Source of the DNA: Beijerinckiaceae bacterium
Lineage (GTDB): Bacteria; Pseudomonadota; Alphaproteobacteria; Rhizobiales; Beijerinckiaceae
Length of the DNA: 64,000 nt
Assembly (NCBI GenBank): GCA_027531565.1
Contig: JAPZSB010000007.1
Span: 744,001 to 808,000, forward strand
Reading direction: 5' to 3'
This document shows positions 9,430-18,347 of this stretch, piece after piece. The translations under genes were made by a program, and so were the position numbers. Position 1 is the first letter of the stretch. Every line of letters starts with the position of its first letter. The notes beneath the pieces are model-generated. The model did not search any database, was not told the DNA's origin, and worked only from the letters and a program-made list of their open reading frames with translations.

Positions 9430-9984
9430 TCAGGAGCCCAGCTCGATGCGGTTGCGCGAGGTGTAGAGGGGCTGGTTGTCGACGGGATTCTCGATCGTCA
9501 GGATCAGCGACCAGTGGCCGGCCGCGATCCCCGGCACCGCGCCGGAATACCGGCCGCGCCCGGTCTCGCTCAGCGTGACCTCGCGGTCGAGCTGGCGGCT
9601 GGCCGGATGGGCAAAGCGCAGCTTGACGCGCTGGCCGGAAACCGGACGGAGGTCACGGTCGGACAGGGACAGCGCCAGTTCGAGGGCATTGCCCTTGCGG
9701 TCAAGCCGGATCTCGGTCTTCCAGCCGCGGCTTTCCTGTTCGGCGGCAGCAGCCAGCTCGGCATTGTAGCGCTGGCTGACATCATAACCGTTGCGGGCAT
9801 CGAGCCCCGGCATGGTCTGCAGCGCCTGCCGCATCATGTAGCCATTGACACTGGCCACGATTCCGAAAAACGCGATGAAGATCACGAGGACATGCCGGCC
9901 GGTCAGCCGGAAGGGCTCGCGGGGCTGAACGGCAGCAGGATCGGGCATCTCAACGGGCATCGCCATACAACCGCAGCAGCACAT
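9430..9984 (-). CDS. ccoH: Cytochrome cbb3 maturation protein CcoH/FixH
   Basis: 184 residues: a short cytoplasmic N-terminus, one transmembrane helix (VLVIFIAFFGIVASVNGYMM) and a periplasmic FixH domain ending in LYTSRNRIELGS. The start at 9984 is preceded by a strong GGGAGG six bases upstream, which supports it over the later ATGs, although it gives an unusual cysteine-rich opening (MCCCGC). FixH is an assembly factor that associates with CcoP/CcoI. It lies one base upstream of ccoI and 12 bases after ccoG. Confidence 0.88.
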   Translation of the reverse strand: MCCCGCMAMPVEMPDPAAVQPREPFRLTGRHVLVIFIAFFGIVASVNGYMMRQALQTMPGLDARNGYDVSQRYNAELAAAAEQESRGWKTEIRLDRKGNALELALSLSDRDLRPVSGQRVKLRFAHPASRQLDREVTLSETGRGRYSGAVPGIAAGHWSLILTIENPVDNQPLYTSRNRIELGS

Positions 9985-9996
9985 GCGGCCTCCCTG

Positions 9997-11445
9997 TCAT
10001 GGAGCGAAGAAGTTGTCCTTCACGGTTGCATTCTCCCCGAAGGAGAGATCCGCCGCCTTGATCTGGATCATCTGCGAGGGGCCCCTGGCCTGCGGCTGCG
10101 GCATGGTGACGAACAGCCGGACATCCAGCGTTGAATCCGGCGGCACGATGACGATCGGACGCCAGTCGGCCGTCTGCTGTGCGCCGGCAACCTCCCAGGT
10201 CGTGCCCATCGGCGCATCCAGCGTGATGGCGATGGGCCGTTCCTCCGAGCGCTTGTTGGCGATGCGGAGCGTATAGGCGTTGCGGATGGAGCCATCCTTC
10301 AGCGTGGTGAAGAGAGGGGTCCGCTCGTGCACCACGGCGAGGTTGAGGAAGGCGCGGGTGGCGAGCTGGTACAGCATGGCGCCGCCGACAAACGCGATGA
10401 TCGCCGCATAGAGCACCGTGCGCGGACGGACGAGCCGGAGCGCAGGCGGCGAGGTCCCGCAGGCGCGGGCCTCCACGGCCTTCACCGTGTCGTAGCCGAT
10501 CAGGCCGGTCGGCCGGCCGAGCTTGCCCATCACATCGTCGCAGGCGTCGATACAGAGCCCGCACTGGATGCATCCGAGCTGGGTGCCCTCGCGGATGTCG
10601 ATCCCCGTCGGACAGACGGCGATGCATTGCTTGCACTCGACGCAATCCCCCGCCGGCTGCCCTGCGGCCTTGAGCTGGGCGGCCTGTTTCACCGAGGCCC
10701 GCGGTTCGCCGCGATCGAACTTGTAGGTGACGTTCAGCGCGTCGGAATCGGTCAGCGCCGCCTGGATGCGCGGCCACGGGCACATGTAGAGGCAGACCTG
10801 CTCGCGCATGTGGCCGGCAAAGACATAGGTGGTCGCCGTGAGGATGCCGATCCAGAGATAGGCCGAGAAGGGCGCCTGGAAGGTCGCGAGATCCTTCACC
10901 AGCGTGGGCGCATCGGAAAAATAGAGCACCCAGGCGCCGCCGGTCCACCAGGCGATCATCAGCCAGACGAAATGCTTGGCGGCCTTGAGCCCGATCTTCG
11001 AGGCGCTCCAGCCCTCGGCATCCAGCTTGATCCGGTCACGGCGATCGCCCTCGATCAGACGCTCGACCGCAAAGAACAGGTCGGTCCAGACCGTCTGCGG
11101 GCAGAGATAGCCACACCAGATCCGGCCGGCGATCGCGTTCATCAGGAACAGCACGATCGCCGCGAGGATCAGCAGGCCGGTGAGGTAATAGACCTCCTGC
11201 GGCCAGAGCTCGATGAAGAAGAAATAGAAGCGGCGCCGCTCGAAATCGACCAGGACGGCCTGATCCGGCAGCGCCGGGCCGCGATCCCAGCGCACGAAGG
11301 GCAGGAAGTAGTAGATGCCCAGGCAGAAGGCGAGGAGGGCCCATTTGATCCGGCGGAACCGGCCCTTCACGCGTTGGGGATAGACCTTCTTCGCCGAAAC
11401 GTAGAGCGGTCCATCCTCATCCGGGATCGCAGCATTCGAGCTCAT
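9997..11445 (-). CDS. ccoG: Cytochrome c oxidase accessory protein CcoG/FixG
   Basis: 482-residue membrane iron-sulfur protein. Transmembrane segments include LTGLLILAAIVLFLMNAIAG. The two ferredoxin-type clusters are CVECKQCIAVCPTG and CIQCGLCIDACDDV in the middle of the protein. A C-terminal immunoglobulin-like FixG domain follows. Known CcoG acts as a cupric reductase delivering Cu(I) for cbb3 assembly. The ATG overlaps the ccoP stop by 4 bases, continuing the operon. Confidence 0.94.
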   Translation of the reverse strand: MSSNAAIPDEDGPLYVSAKKVYPQRVKGRFRRIKWALLAFCLGIYYFLPFVRWDRGPALPDQAVLVDFERRRFYFFFIELWPQEVYYLTGLLILAAIVLFLMNAIAGRIWCGYLCPQTVWTDLFFAVERLIEGDRRDRIKLDAEGWSASKIGLKAAKHFVWLMIAWWTGGAWVLYFSDAPTLVKDLATFQAPFSAYLWIGILTATTYVFAGHMREQVCLYMCPWPRIQAALTDSDALNVTYKFDRGEPRASVKQAAQLKAAGQPAGDCVECKQCIAVCPTGIDIREGTQLGCIQCGLCIDACDDVMGKLGRPTGLIGYDTVKAVEARACGTSPPALRLVRPRTVLYAAIIAFVGGAMLYQLATRAFLNLAVVHERTPLFTTLKDGSIRNAYTLRIANKRSEERPIAITLDAPMGTTWEVAGAQQTADWRPIVIVPPDSTLDVRLFVTMPQPQARGPSQMIQIKAADLSFGENATVKDNFFAP

Positions 11446-12335
11446 TGCCCACCGCCGAGCGAGTGCACATAGACCGTGAGCGCCTTGATCGTGACGGGAT
11501 CCAGGCGGCTGGCCCAGGCCGGCATGATGCCTGCGCGGCCGTTATGCACTGATTCGATCATCGCCTCGCGGCTGGAGCCGTAAAGCCAGATCGCGTCCGT
11601 AAGGTCAGGCGCGCCGACCTCGCGATTGCCCTTGCCGGCCTCGCCATGGCACGAGGCGCAGTTGGTCTCGTAGAGGGCCTTGCCCGCAGCGAGATTGGCA
11701 CCCTTGGCCGGCTCGAGCTTGGCCAGCGAGCGGACAAAATCCACCACCTGCTCGATCTCGTCCTTCTTCAGCATGCCCTGACGGCCGAAGGCGAGCATCT
11801 CGCCCATCCGGGTATCGGCATTCTGCGTCCAGCGGATCCCGTTCTGGATCGTGGCCTGGATGTCCTTGAGACCGCCGCCCCAGACCCAGTCATCATCGGT
11901 CAGGTTCGGATAGCTCGGCGCGCCGGTGCCGCCCTGGCCATGGCACCCGACACAATTCTCGGCGAAGGAAGCCTTGCCGCGGGCGAGCGCCACACGCAGG
12001 AGTTCCGGGCTGGCCTTGATCTCCTCGAGGCTGGCGGTTTTCAGGCCGGCGGCCTGCTGGTCACGCCGCTGCTCGAGCGCCTGGACCTCCAGAGCCACGG
12101 CCGCGCGGCTGGAATAGCCGAACAGACCGGTGGTGTGGCTCGAGATCAGCGGCCAGGCCGGATAGACCAGCCAGTAGCCGATCGACCAGAGGATCGTGAT
12201 GTAGAACGTCCAGAGCCACCAGCGCGGCAGGGGGGTGTTGAGCTCGCGGATCCCATCCCAGCTGTGGCCGGTCGTCGACTGGCCGGTCACGGCATCGAAA
12301 TCGGGCTCATGGGCAGTGTGGTTCGGGTTGGTCAT
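11442..12335 (-). CDS. ccoP: cbb3-type cytochrome c oxidase diheme subunit III
   Basis: 297-residue membrane-anchored diheme cytochrome c. One transmembrane helix near residues 40-60 is followed by two class-I cytochrome domains with CVGCH (C128-H132) and CASCH (C226-H230), each followed by NLTD/DLTD. CcoP feeds electrons from soluble cytochromes to CcoO and CcoN. It lies 3 bases after ccoQ and overlaps ccoG by 4 bases. Length and domain order are normal for the family. Confidence 0.95.
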   Translation of the reverse strand: MTNPNHTAHEPDFDAVTGQSTTGHSWDGIRELNTPLPRWWLWTFYITILWSIGYWLVYPAWPLISSHTTGLFGYSSRAAVALEVQALEQRRDQQAAGLKTASLEEIKASPELLRVALARGKASFAENCVGCHGQGGTGAPSYPNLTDDDWVWGGGLKDIQATIQNGIRWTQNADTRMGEMLAFGRQGMLKKDEIEQVVDFVRSLAKLEPAKGANLAAGKALYETNCASCHGEAGKGNREVGAPDLTDAIWLYGSSREAMIESVHNGRAGIMPAWASRLDPVTIKALTVYVHSLGGGQ

Positions 12336-12338
12336 GGC

Positions 12339-12494
12339 TCACTCGTCTTTCAGAGGAATGGAGGCCGCGCGATCGAAGGTCTCGCGGTTGCGGGGCCACA
12401 GGGCGTAGGCGACAACCGCCAGGAACATCCCCATGAAATACAGGACCCCCACGGATTGGGCGATCGAGGCGAGGAGGTGATACATCTGGGCCAT
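12339..12494 (-). CDS. ccoQ: cbb3-type cytochrome c oxidase subunit CcoQ
   Basis: 51-residue small protein starting MAQMYHLLASIAQSVGVLYF: one hydrophobic helix followed by the CcoQ tail YALWPRNRETFDRAA. CcoQ stabilises the CcoP association with the CcoNO core. It fills the gap between ccoO (10 bases upstream) and ccoP (3 bases downstream), exactly where ccoQ is expected. It was found by translating this gap. Confidence 0.93.
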   Translation of the reverse strand: MAQMYHLLASIAQSVGVLYFMGMFLAVVAYALWPRNRETFDRAASIPLKDE

Positions 12495-12504
12495 ATCATG
12501 CTCC

Positions 12505-13272
12505 TCAGCGCAGGTTGGCTTTGTTGTCGTACTGCTTGAAATCGACCAGCGTGCCGAGCATCTGCAGGTAGGCGATCATCGCGTCCGCTTCGGTGATGCG
12601 CTGCGGGTTGCCGTCAAAGTCGCGGCTGGCCGCCTTCGGATAGCGCTTCTGGAAGGCATCGGCCTGCGGGTGGTCCGGATCGACCTGCGCGCGGAGATCG
12701 GTCACCGCATTGGCGATCATCTCGTCGGTATAGGGCACGCCGCTCATCCGGTTGACCCGCATCTCCTGTGCGATCCGGTTCACGTCGAGTTCCGTGGTCG
12801 CGAGGAACGGATAGCCCGGCATGATCGATTGCGGCACGAGGCTGCGGGGCGCGTTCAGATGCTGGAGCTGCCAGGCATCGGAATACTTGCCGCCGACGCG
12901 GGCCAGGTCCGGCCCGGTGCGCTTCGAGCCCCACTGGAACGGCTTGTCATACATGCTCTCGGCCGCGAGGGAGAAATGGCCGTAGCGCTCGATCTCGTCC
13001 CGCAGCGGGCGGATCATCTGGCTGTGGCAATTGTAGCAGCCCTCGCGGACATAGATGGCACGACCGGCGAGTTCGAGCGGGGTGTAGGGCCGCATGCCCT
13101 CCACCTTCTCGATCGTCGAGCGCAGGTAGAAGAGCGGGGCGATCTCGACGAGCCCGCCGATCGACACCACGATCAGGATGCCCAGGATGAGCAGGATCGA
13201 ATTGGTCTCGAAGATCTTGTGGCGCGCCCAGAGGGAAGGCTTGCCGGCTTGAGCTTGGGGAGAAGTCGTCAT
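12505..13272 (-). CDS. ccoO: cbb3-type cytochrome c oxidase subunit II
   Basis: 255-residue monoheme cytochrome c subunit. An N-terminal signal-anchor helix ([24 protein letters not shown]) precedes the single heme site [11 protein letters not shown] (C79, C82, H83), followed by [21 protein letters not shown]. CcoO passes electrons from CcoP to the catalytic subunit. It is 3 bases downstream of ccoN. Length and motifs are standard for the family. Confidence 0.96.
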   Translation of the reverse strand: MTTSPQAQAGKPSLWARHKIFETNSILLILGILIVVSIGGLVEIAPLFYLRSTIEKVEGMRPYTPLELAGRAIYVREGCYNCHSQMIRPLRDEIERYGHFSLAAESMYDKPFQWGSKRTGPDLARVGGKYSDAWQLQHLNAPRSLVPQSIMPGYPFLATTELDVNRIAQEMRVNRMSGVPYTDEMIANAVTDLRAQVDPDHPQADAFQKRYPKAASRDFDGNPQRITEADAMIAYLQMLGTLVDFKQYDNKANLR

Positions 13273-13275
13273 GAT

Positions 13276-14931
13276 TCACTCCGCAGGAACGTGCTGGAGG
13301 TTGGCGGGAACGGCTTCCGCCCGGGGGGCGACTGCGCGGACCGTCATCCAGAGATTGTAGGCCATGAGCAGGGCGCCCAGCAGGAACAGCCCGCCGCCGA
13401 AGGCCCGGATCACATAGTAGGGATGCATCGCGGCGACGGTCTCGACGAAGGAATATTCAAGGAAACCGAGGCTCGTATAGGCGCGCCACATCAGGCCCTG
13501 CATGATGCCGGAGACCCACATCGCGCTGATGTAGAAGACGATGCCGATGGTGGAGATCCAGAAATGCCATTCGACCAGCCGGTTCGAATAGAGCCGCTCG
13601 CGCTTCCAGAGCCACGGCACGAGGCAGTAGATGGCGCCGAAGGACACATAACCCACCCAGCCGAGGGCGCCGGAATGCACATGGCCGATCGTCCAGTCCG
13701 TATAGTGGCTGAGCGAGTTGACCGCCTTGATCGACATGAGCGGGCCTTCGAAGGTGCTCATCCCGTAGAAGGCCACCGAGACGACCATCATGCGCAGGAC
13801 AGGGTCGGTGCGGAGCTTGTCCCAGGCGCCCGACAGGGTCATCAGGCCGTTGATCATGCCGCCCCAGGAGGGCATCCAGAGCATGATCGAGAAGGTCATG
13901 CCGAGGGTCTGGGCCCAATCCGGCAGGGCGGTGTAGTGCAGGTGGTGCGGACCGGCCCAGATATAGAGGAAGATCAGCGCCCAGAAATGGATGATGGAGA
14001 GCCGGTAGGAATAGACCGGCCGCTCGGCCCGCTTCGGGATGAAGTAGTACATGATGGCGAGGAAGCCGGCGGTCAGGAAGAAACCGACCGCGTTATGGCC
14101 ATACCACCACTGGAACATGGCATCCTGGATGCCGGACCAGAGAATGTAGCTCTTCGGGCTGGTCAGCGAGACCGGGATCGTCGCGTTGTTGCCGAGATGA
14201 AGCACGGCGATCGTGACGATGAAGCCGAGATAGAACCAGTTCGCCACATAGATATGCGGTTCCTTCCGGCGCCAGATCGTGGCGAGGAAGACCAGCAGGT
14301 AGACGACCCACACCACCGTGAGGAAAAGGTCCGCGTACCATTCCGGCTCGGCATATTCCTTGCCCTGGGTGATTCCCAGCAGGTAGCCGGTGCCGGCCAC
14401 CACGATGAAGAGATTGTAGCCGAGCACGACAAACCAGGGCGAGAGCACGCCGGCAAGCCGGGCCTGGCAGGTGCGCTGGACGACATAGAAGGACGTGCCA
14501 AGCAGGACATTGCCGCCGAAGGCAAAGATCACCGCGGAGGTATGGAGCGGACGCAGGCGCCCGAAATTCGTCCAGGGGAGATCGAAATTGAGCGCCGGGA
14601 AAGCCAGCTGCAGGGCGATGACAAGCCCGACCGTGAAGCCGGCAATCCCCCAGAACATGGCCGCGATCGTCGCGAACCGCACGGGACCGTCATTGTAGTT
14701 CGGCCGGCCGTTGATCTCGAGCGGCGCATGCCGGGTCTCCCCTCGCGCGGCCCAGTTGACGATGGCGTAGAAGCCCAGCCCGCAGGCCAGGGCCATCACC
14801 ACCATATGAAAGGCATAGCCAGAATGGTCGGTCAGACCGGCGATGATGAGGAACAGGACCCCGAAGGCGGCGCAAAGGCCGGCCCCGATCGTTTCGTTCC
14901 CCCGCATCGAGAAATGCTGTGCGGCTGCCAT
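13276..14931 (-). CDS. ccoN: cbb3-type cytochrome c oxidase subunit I
   Basis: 551-residue catalytic heme-copper oxidase subunit with about 12 transmembrane helices. Histidine-rich helix segments are present, such as [19 protein letters not shown] (the CuB region) and [17 protein letters not shown] (heme ligands). It reduces O2 with high affinity and pumps protons. It is the first gene of the ccoNOQP-GHIS-hemN operon. An FNR-type box lies 62-75 bases upstream of the start, so induction at low oxygen is expected. Confidence 0.96.
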   Translation of the reverse strand: MAAAQHFSMRGNETIGAGLCAAFGVLFLIIAGLTDHSGYAFHMVVMALACGLGFYAIVNWAARGETRHAPLEINGRPNYNDGPVRFATIAAMFWGIAGFTVGLVIALQLAFPALNFDLPWTNFGRLRPLHTSAVIFAFGGNVLLGTSFYVVQRTCQARLAGVLSPWFVVLGYNLFIVVAGTGYLLGITQGKEYAEPEWYADLFLTVVWVVYLLVFLATIWRRKEPHIYVANWFYLGFIVTIAVLHLGNNATIPVSLTSPKSYILWSGIQDAMFQWWYGHNAVGFFLTAGFLAIMYYFIPKRAERPVYSYRLSIIHFWALIFLYIWAGPHHLHYTALPDWAQTLGMTFSIMLWMPSWGGMINGLMTLSGAWDKLRTDPVLRMMVVSVAFYGMSTFEGPLMSIKAVNSLSHYTDWTIGHVHSGALGWVGYVSFGAIYCLVPWLWKRERLYSNRLVEWHFWISTIGIVFYISAMWVSGIMQGLMWRAYTSLGFLEYSFVETVAAMHPYYVIRAFGGGLFLLGALLMAYNLWMTVRAVAPRAEAVPANLQHVPAE

Positions 14932-14992
14932 GACGGATTACCCCCAGTAACGACAATAAGGGTCCGGATGCCATGGCCGCCCGGCACCCGCA

Positions 14993-15006
14993 TTGATCTT
15001 GGTCAA
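14993..15006. promoter_or_regulatory. FNR/FixK box upstream of ccoN
   Basis: TTGAT-CTTG-GTCAA matches the FNR/FixK consensus TTGAT-N4-ATCAA at 9 of 10 arm positions. It is centred about 69 bases upstream of the ccoN ATG, compatible with activation from a class II position. The gene for a likely FnrL protein is divergent nearby. The box also overlaps the stop codon of the small minus-strand gene at 15003-15338. Confidence 0.75.
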
Positions 15007-15338
15007 GCCGGGGCGGCGAGCGATGTGCGGTTCCTGCGGGCGGGTTCGAAGAAATCCCGGACCGCCTCGAGAATCCGGGCCGGGTCAGCCAGCAGGGCCG
15101 GTGGCCGGAGCACGAAGGCCATGCCCGCGGCGGAATGCCGCACGACGGCAATGGCGCAGTTGGCGCGGTTGTAGACGGCGACCAGCCGGGCGCCGGCTTC
15201 GTTGTCAGGAAAGGTCCGCACCGACTTTCGCCAATCCGCGAGGGAAAGGCCGGGATTATGCATAAGCGCAAGCGAATATGTATCGCGCAGTTCACGGGTG
15301 CCGAGACGGCGGCAGGAATAGGCGGGGAGGTGAGTCAC
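15003..15338 (-). CDS. Hypothetical protein between ccoN and fnrL
   Basis: 111 residues, not assigned to a family. It begins MTHLPAYSCRRLGTRELRDT from a GTG at 15338 that has an excellent Shine-Dalgarno (GGGGGAGGG about 4-5 bases upstream), which is the main reason to believe it. It has mixed helix/strand character (ARLVAVYNRANCAIAVVRHS) and no signal peptide or membrane helix. It is divergent from fnrL and lies upstream of ccoN on the same strand. Its last codon overlaps the FNR box of ccoN. A role with the oxidase is only suggested by position. Confidence 0.5.
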   Translation of the reverse strand: MTHLPAYSCRRLGTRELRDTYSLALMHNPGLSLADWRKSVRTFPDNEAGARLVAVYNRANCAIAVVRHSAAGMAFVLRPPALLADPARILEAVRDFFEPARRNRTSLAAPA

Positions 15339-15460
15339 GGTGCCCTCCCCCCGATGGTGGTTTCATGCGCAACGAATGGCTGAGCACCTGCACATTGACG
15401 ATGCAGGGCCCAGTGAATAGACAGGATGTGGTGCTGAAACTGACCGGTTCGAGGAGCGTG

Positions 15461-16210
15461 ATGGAAGCCCATCTGCCCACCAATCCCGGGCCCATTGCCA
15501 GCCTGACGCCTTGTGGCGGCGGTCAATGTGCCTCGGTCTGCGCGGAATGCCGGGTCAGGCTCTATGCGGTCTGCGCGGCCCTTGACCGCGACGAGATCAA
15601 CGAACTCGAACGCATCACCCAGCATATCTCGTTGCCGGCCAAGACGGCCCTGTTCCATGCCGGAGATGCCGCAGCCTCGGTCTATACCGTGACCTCGGGT
15701 ACGCTGCGCCTGCAGCGGGACCTCGCCGATGGCCGGCGCCAGGTGATCGGATTCGCCATTCCGGGCGATTTCATCGGCCTCGCGATGGACGATCATTTCG
15801 GATTCTCGGCCGACAGCCTCACGCCGGTCAACCTGTGCCGGTTCGACAGGCAGGCCTTCGCGCGGCTGGCGCATGAGAAGCACGGCCTGATGGGGCGCCT
15901 GCATGATTTCGCCTCGCATGAGCTCGGCCTCGCGCAGGAACACATGGTGGTGCTCGGCCGGCGGCGCGCCGAGGAACGCGTCGCGGCCTTCCTTCTGCGC
16001 TGGCGCGAGCGGATGGCGCGGCTGACCGGCGCTTCGGCCACGCTGGCGCTGCCGATGGGACGGCAGGACATCGCCGATCATCTCGGCCTCACAATCGAGA
16101 CCGTCAGCCGGACGCTCGCCCGCTGGATGCGCGAGAAGGTCATTCTCGACGTGCCGGACGGGATCCGCATTCTCGATCAGGCGCGGCTTGAGGAGACGGT
16201 GGCAGGCTGA
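15461..16210 (+). CDS. fnrL: Crp/Fnr-family oxygen-sensing regulator, FnrL type
   Basis: 249 residues. The N-terminus carries a cysteine cluster (C18, C23, then C27-x2-C30-x7-C38), with a further cysteine in VNLCRFD (C126); this is the layout of [4Fe-4S]-sensing FNR/FnrL proteins rather than cluster-free FixK. A cyclic-nucleotide-binding-like barrel follows (GDFIGL), then the HTH GRQDIADHLGLTIETVSRTL with the E-xx-SR recognition residues that read TTGAT. ATG 15461 was chosen because GAGGAG lies 4 bases upstream; the frame is open further upstream without support. It probably activates the adjacent ccoN operon through the box at 14993. Confidence 0.88.
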   Translation: MEAHLPTNPGPIASLTPCGGGQCASVCAECRVRLYAVCAALDRDEINELERITQHISLPAKTALFHAGDAAASVYTVTSGTLRLQRDLADGRRQVIGFAIPGDFIGLAMDDHFGFSADSLTPVNLCRFDRQAFARLAHEKHGLMGRLHDFASHELGLAQEHMVVLGRRRAEERVAAFLLRWRERMARLTGASATLALPMGRQDIADHLGLTIETVSRTLARWMREKVILDVPDGIRILDQARLEETVAG

Positions 16211-16335
16211 TCCCGTCACGCCGGCTCCGGACGCGGCCGCAGGCGGCATCATTGGTCTGAACCGTTTCATCCCAGCGCCTCCCTGCTTCGGGTCCACAAG
16301 CCCTGACACCCTGCTTGGCGAGGCCGGATCTCTCC

Positions 16336-16349
16336 ATGATCTGGATCAA
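16336..16349. promoter_or_regulatory. Candidate FNR box upstream of the aldose epimerase gene
   Basis: ATGAT-CTGG-ATCAA differs from TTGAT-N4-ATCAA at one arm position. It lies in the 271-base gap between fnrL and the epimerase gene, 133 bases upstream of the latter's ATG. No other gene is seen in 16211-16481, so it would act on the epimerase gene or be a chance match. Confidence 0.4.
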
Positions 16350-16481
16350 AATCCCCGGGCCGGGAGATGCCGGAAAGACTTCCGCTGAAAACGCCCCACC
16401 CTGCGGAATGGCGCGTTGCCGGCCGCCCCTCCGGCGTGACATTCTCCGGGGGCATGCGAACAGGGCCCCGGGGGAGACAGG

Positions 16482-17519
16482 ATGAGCCAGGATGTTTCAT
16501 CGTTCGGGGAGGCCCATGGCCGGGCGGTCCAGCAGATCACGCTGAGGAACGGCGCCGGCGCCGAGGCGAAAATCCTGAGCTGGGGCGCTGTCGTGCGCGA
16601 TCTCCTCGTGCCGCATGCCGGCAGCCGGCAGCGCGTGGTGCTGGGGCTGAACACGCTCGAGGAGTACATCGCCCATTCCCCGCATTTCGGCGCGATTGCC
16701 GGGCGCTATGCCAACCGAATCGCGCGCGGGCAGTTCACGCTGGACGGCACGCCCTACCAGTTGCCGCTCAACCAGGAGGGGAAGCATTCGCTCCATGGCG
16801 GCGGGCAGGGTTTCGGCAAGCAGCCCTGGACCCTGCTCCATGCCGATGGGGCAAGCTGCACGCTCGGCCTTGTCTCGCCCGATGGCGATGCCGGCTATCC
16901 CGGCACCTTGCAGGTCACCTGCCGCTACACGCTCACCGAGGGCAATGCCCTGCGGGTGGAACTCTCGGCCTTCACCGACCGGCCGACCATCCTCAACCTG
17001 TGCCATCACAGCTATTTCAACCTCGATGGCGGGCCGGACATCCTCGATCACAGCCTCGCCGTGCGGGCCAATGTGATGACGCCGGTCGATGCCGACCTGA
17101 TCCCGGATGGTTCGCTGGCCCCGGTCTCCGGCACGCCCTTCGATTTCCGCAAACCGCGGCCAATCCGGATGGCCGGGCCCGACGGCAAGCGCTTCTGGTA
17201 TGACCACAATTTCGTACTGCGGCGCGAGCGGCGGGCGCCGGATGCCTCCGGCCTCGAGATCGCCCATGCCGCCACGCTGGCCAGCGCGAGATCCGGCCTT
17301 GCCATGGAGGTCTGGACCTCGGAGCCCTGCCTGCAGGTCTATGACGGGTTCAAAGTGAATGTGCCGGTCGCCGGGCTGGACGGGGCACGATACGGCGCCA
17401 GTGCCGGGATCTGCCTCGAGCCGCAGCACGCGCCGGACAGCCCCAACCTGCCGCATCTGCCCGGCACCGTGCTGCGGCCGGGCGAGCTGTACCGGCAGGT
17501 GACGGAGTATCGGTTCTAA
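16482..17519 (+). CDS. galM: Aldose 1-epimerase (mutarotase)
   Basis: 345-residue GalM-type beta-sandwich enzyme that interconverts sugar anomers. Family motifs seen: GRYANRIARGQF, HSLHGGGQGFG (substrate histidine), NLCHHSYFNLDGG (catalytic histidine) and the C-terminal acid in CLEPQHAPDSPN. Its end overlaps the end of a sugar ABC permease gene on the other strand by 4 bases. The neighbourhood suggests an accessory sugar pathway, comparable to the position of mutarotase YihR in sulfoquinovose operons; that link is inference. Confidence 0.88.
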   Translation: MSQDVSSFGEAHGRAVQQITLRNGAGAEAKILSWGAVVRDLLVPHAGSRQRVVLGLNTLEEYIAHSPHFGAIAGRYANRIARGQFTLDGTPYQLPLNQEGKHSLHGGGQGFGKQPWTLLHADGASCTLGLVSPDGDAGYPGTLQVTCRYTLTEGNALRVELSAFTDRPTILNLCHHSYFNLDGGPDILDHSLAVRANVMTPVDADLIPDGSLAPVSGTPFDFRKPRPIRMAGPDGKRFWYDHNFVLRRERRAPDASGLEIAHAATLASARSGLAMEVWTSEPCLQVYDGFKVNVPVAGLDGARYGASAGICLEPQHAPDSPNLPHLPGTVLRPGELYRQVTEYRF

Positions 17520-18346
17520 CCCTTCACGCCGCCGCTCGTCAGCCCGCTGACCACGCGTTCCTGGAAGATCGCGATGACGATGCAGATCGGCACGATGGCG
17601 ACGATGAGCGCCGCCGAGATGATCGGCCAGGGGAACGAGAATTCGCCCTGATAGAGCGTGATGCCGACCGGCAGGGTGCGGCTGGCGACGCGGGGCGAGA
17701 GCGTCAGCGCCAGCAGGAACTCGTCCCAGGAATTGACGAAGGCGAGGATGCCGGCGGTGAAGACCCCCGGCGCGGTGAGCGGGATCACCACGTGCCAGAG
17801 CGCACCGAGCCGCGTGCAGCCATCGATCATCGCCGCGTTTTCAAGGTCGCGCGGGATGTCCTGGAAGAACGAGATCAACACGAGCGTGCAGACGGGCATC
17901 GAGAGCACGGCATGCGGGAAGATCAGCGCCCACCAGGTGTTGAGCAGGCCGAGATCACGCATGACCTGGAAGAGCGGCACCATCATCGAGATGAGCGGAA
18001 ACATCGCGATGGCCAGCAGGACCGAGAGGATGATGCCCGCGCCGGGCAGCCGCAGCCGGACCAGCGCATAGGCGGCCAGAGCCGAGCAGGTGACGCAGAG
18101 CAGGGTCGAGAGCACCGCCACGACCACCGAGTTGAACAGGAAGCGCAGGATGGGCTGGTCAACGAAAACGCGGATATAGTTCTCGATCGTCGGTGCCTGC
18201 GGGATGATGGTGATTGGCACACGCATCAGCTCCACCTCGGTCTTGAACGAGGTGAAGAGGATCCAAAGCGCCGGGAAGAACCCGTTCGCGGCCACGATGA
18301 GGCCGGCAAGGATGATCAGGGCGCGGCGGTTCCTGAGGAGTTTCAT
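17516..18346 (-). CDS. Sugar ABC transporter permease, MalG/UgpE type
   Basis: 276-residue inner-membrane permease with six predicted helices. The EAA loop (DIPRDLENAAMIDGCTRLGALWHVVIPLTAPG) contacts the ATPase. It is the last gene of a minus-strand operon: ATPase, binding protein, MalF-type permease, MalG-type permease (CUT1 family). It starts 1 base after the upstream permease gene. Such systems import mono- or oligosaccharides or their derivatives. The substrate is unknown, with a sulfonated or acidic sugar considered from context. Confidence 0.9.
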   Translation of the reverse strand: MKLLRNRRALIILAGLIVAANGFFPALWILFTSFKTEVELMRVPITIIPQAPTIENYIRVFVDQPILRFLFNSVVVAVLSTLLCVTCSALAAYALVRLRLPGAGIILSVLLAIAMFPLISMMVPLFQVMRDLGLLNTWWALIFPHAVLSMPVCTLVLISFFQDIPRDLENAAMIDGCTRLGALWHVVIPLTAPGVFTAGILAFVNSWDEFLLALTLSPRVASRTLPVGITLYQGEFSFPWPIISAALIVAIVPICIVIAIFQERVVSGLTSGGVKG

Positions 18347-18347
18347 G

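Noticed and set aside
7317-9578. 753-residue plus-strand open frame
   Set aside because: Antisense to the copper ATPase gene, no motifs, Arg/Gly/Asp-rich shadow composition.
12670-15174. 834-residue plus-strand open frame
   Set aside because: Antisense to ccoO and ccoN with shadow composition; the overlapping oxidase genes have complete heme and metal motifs.
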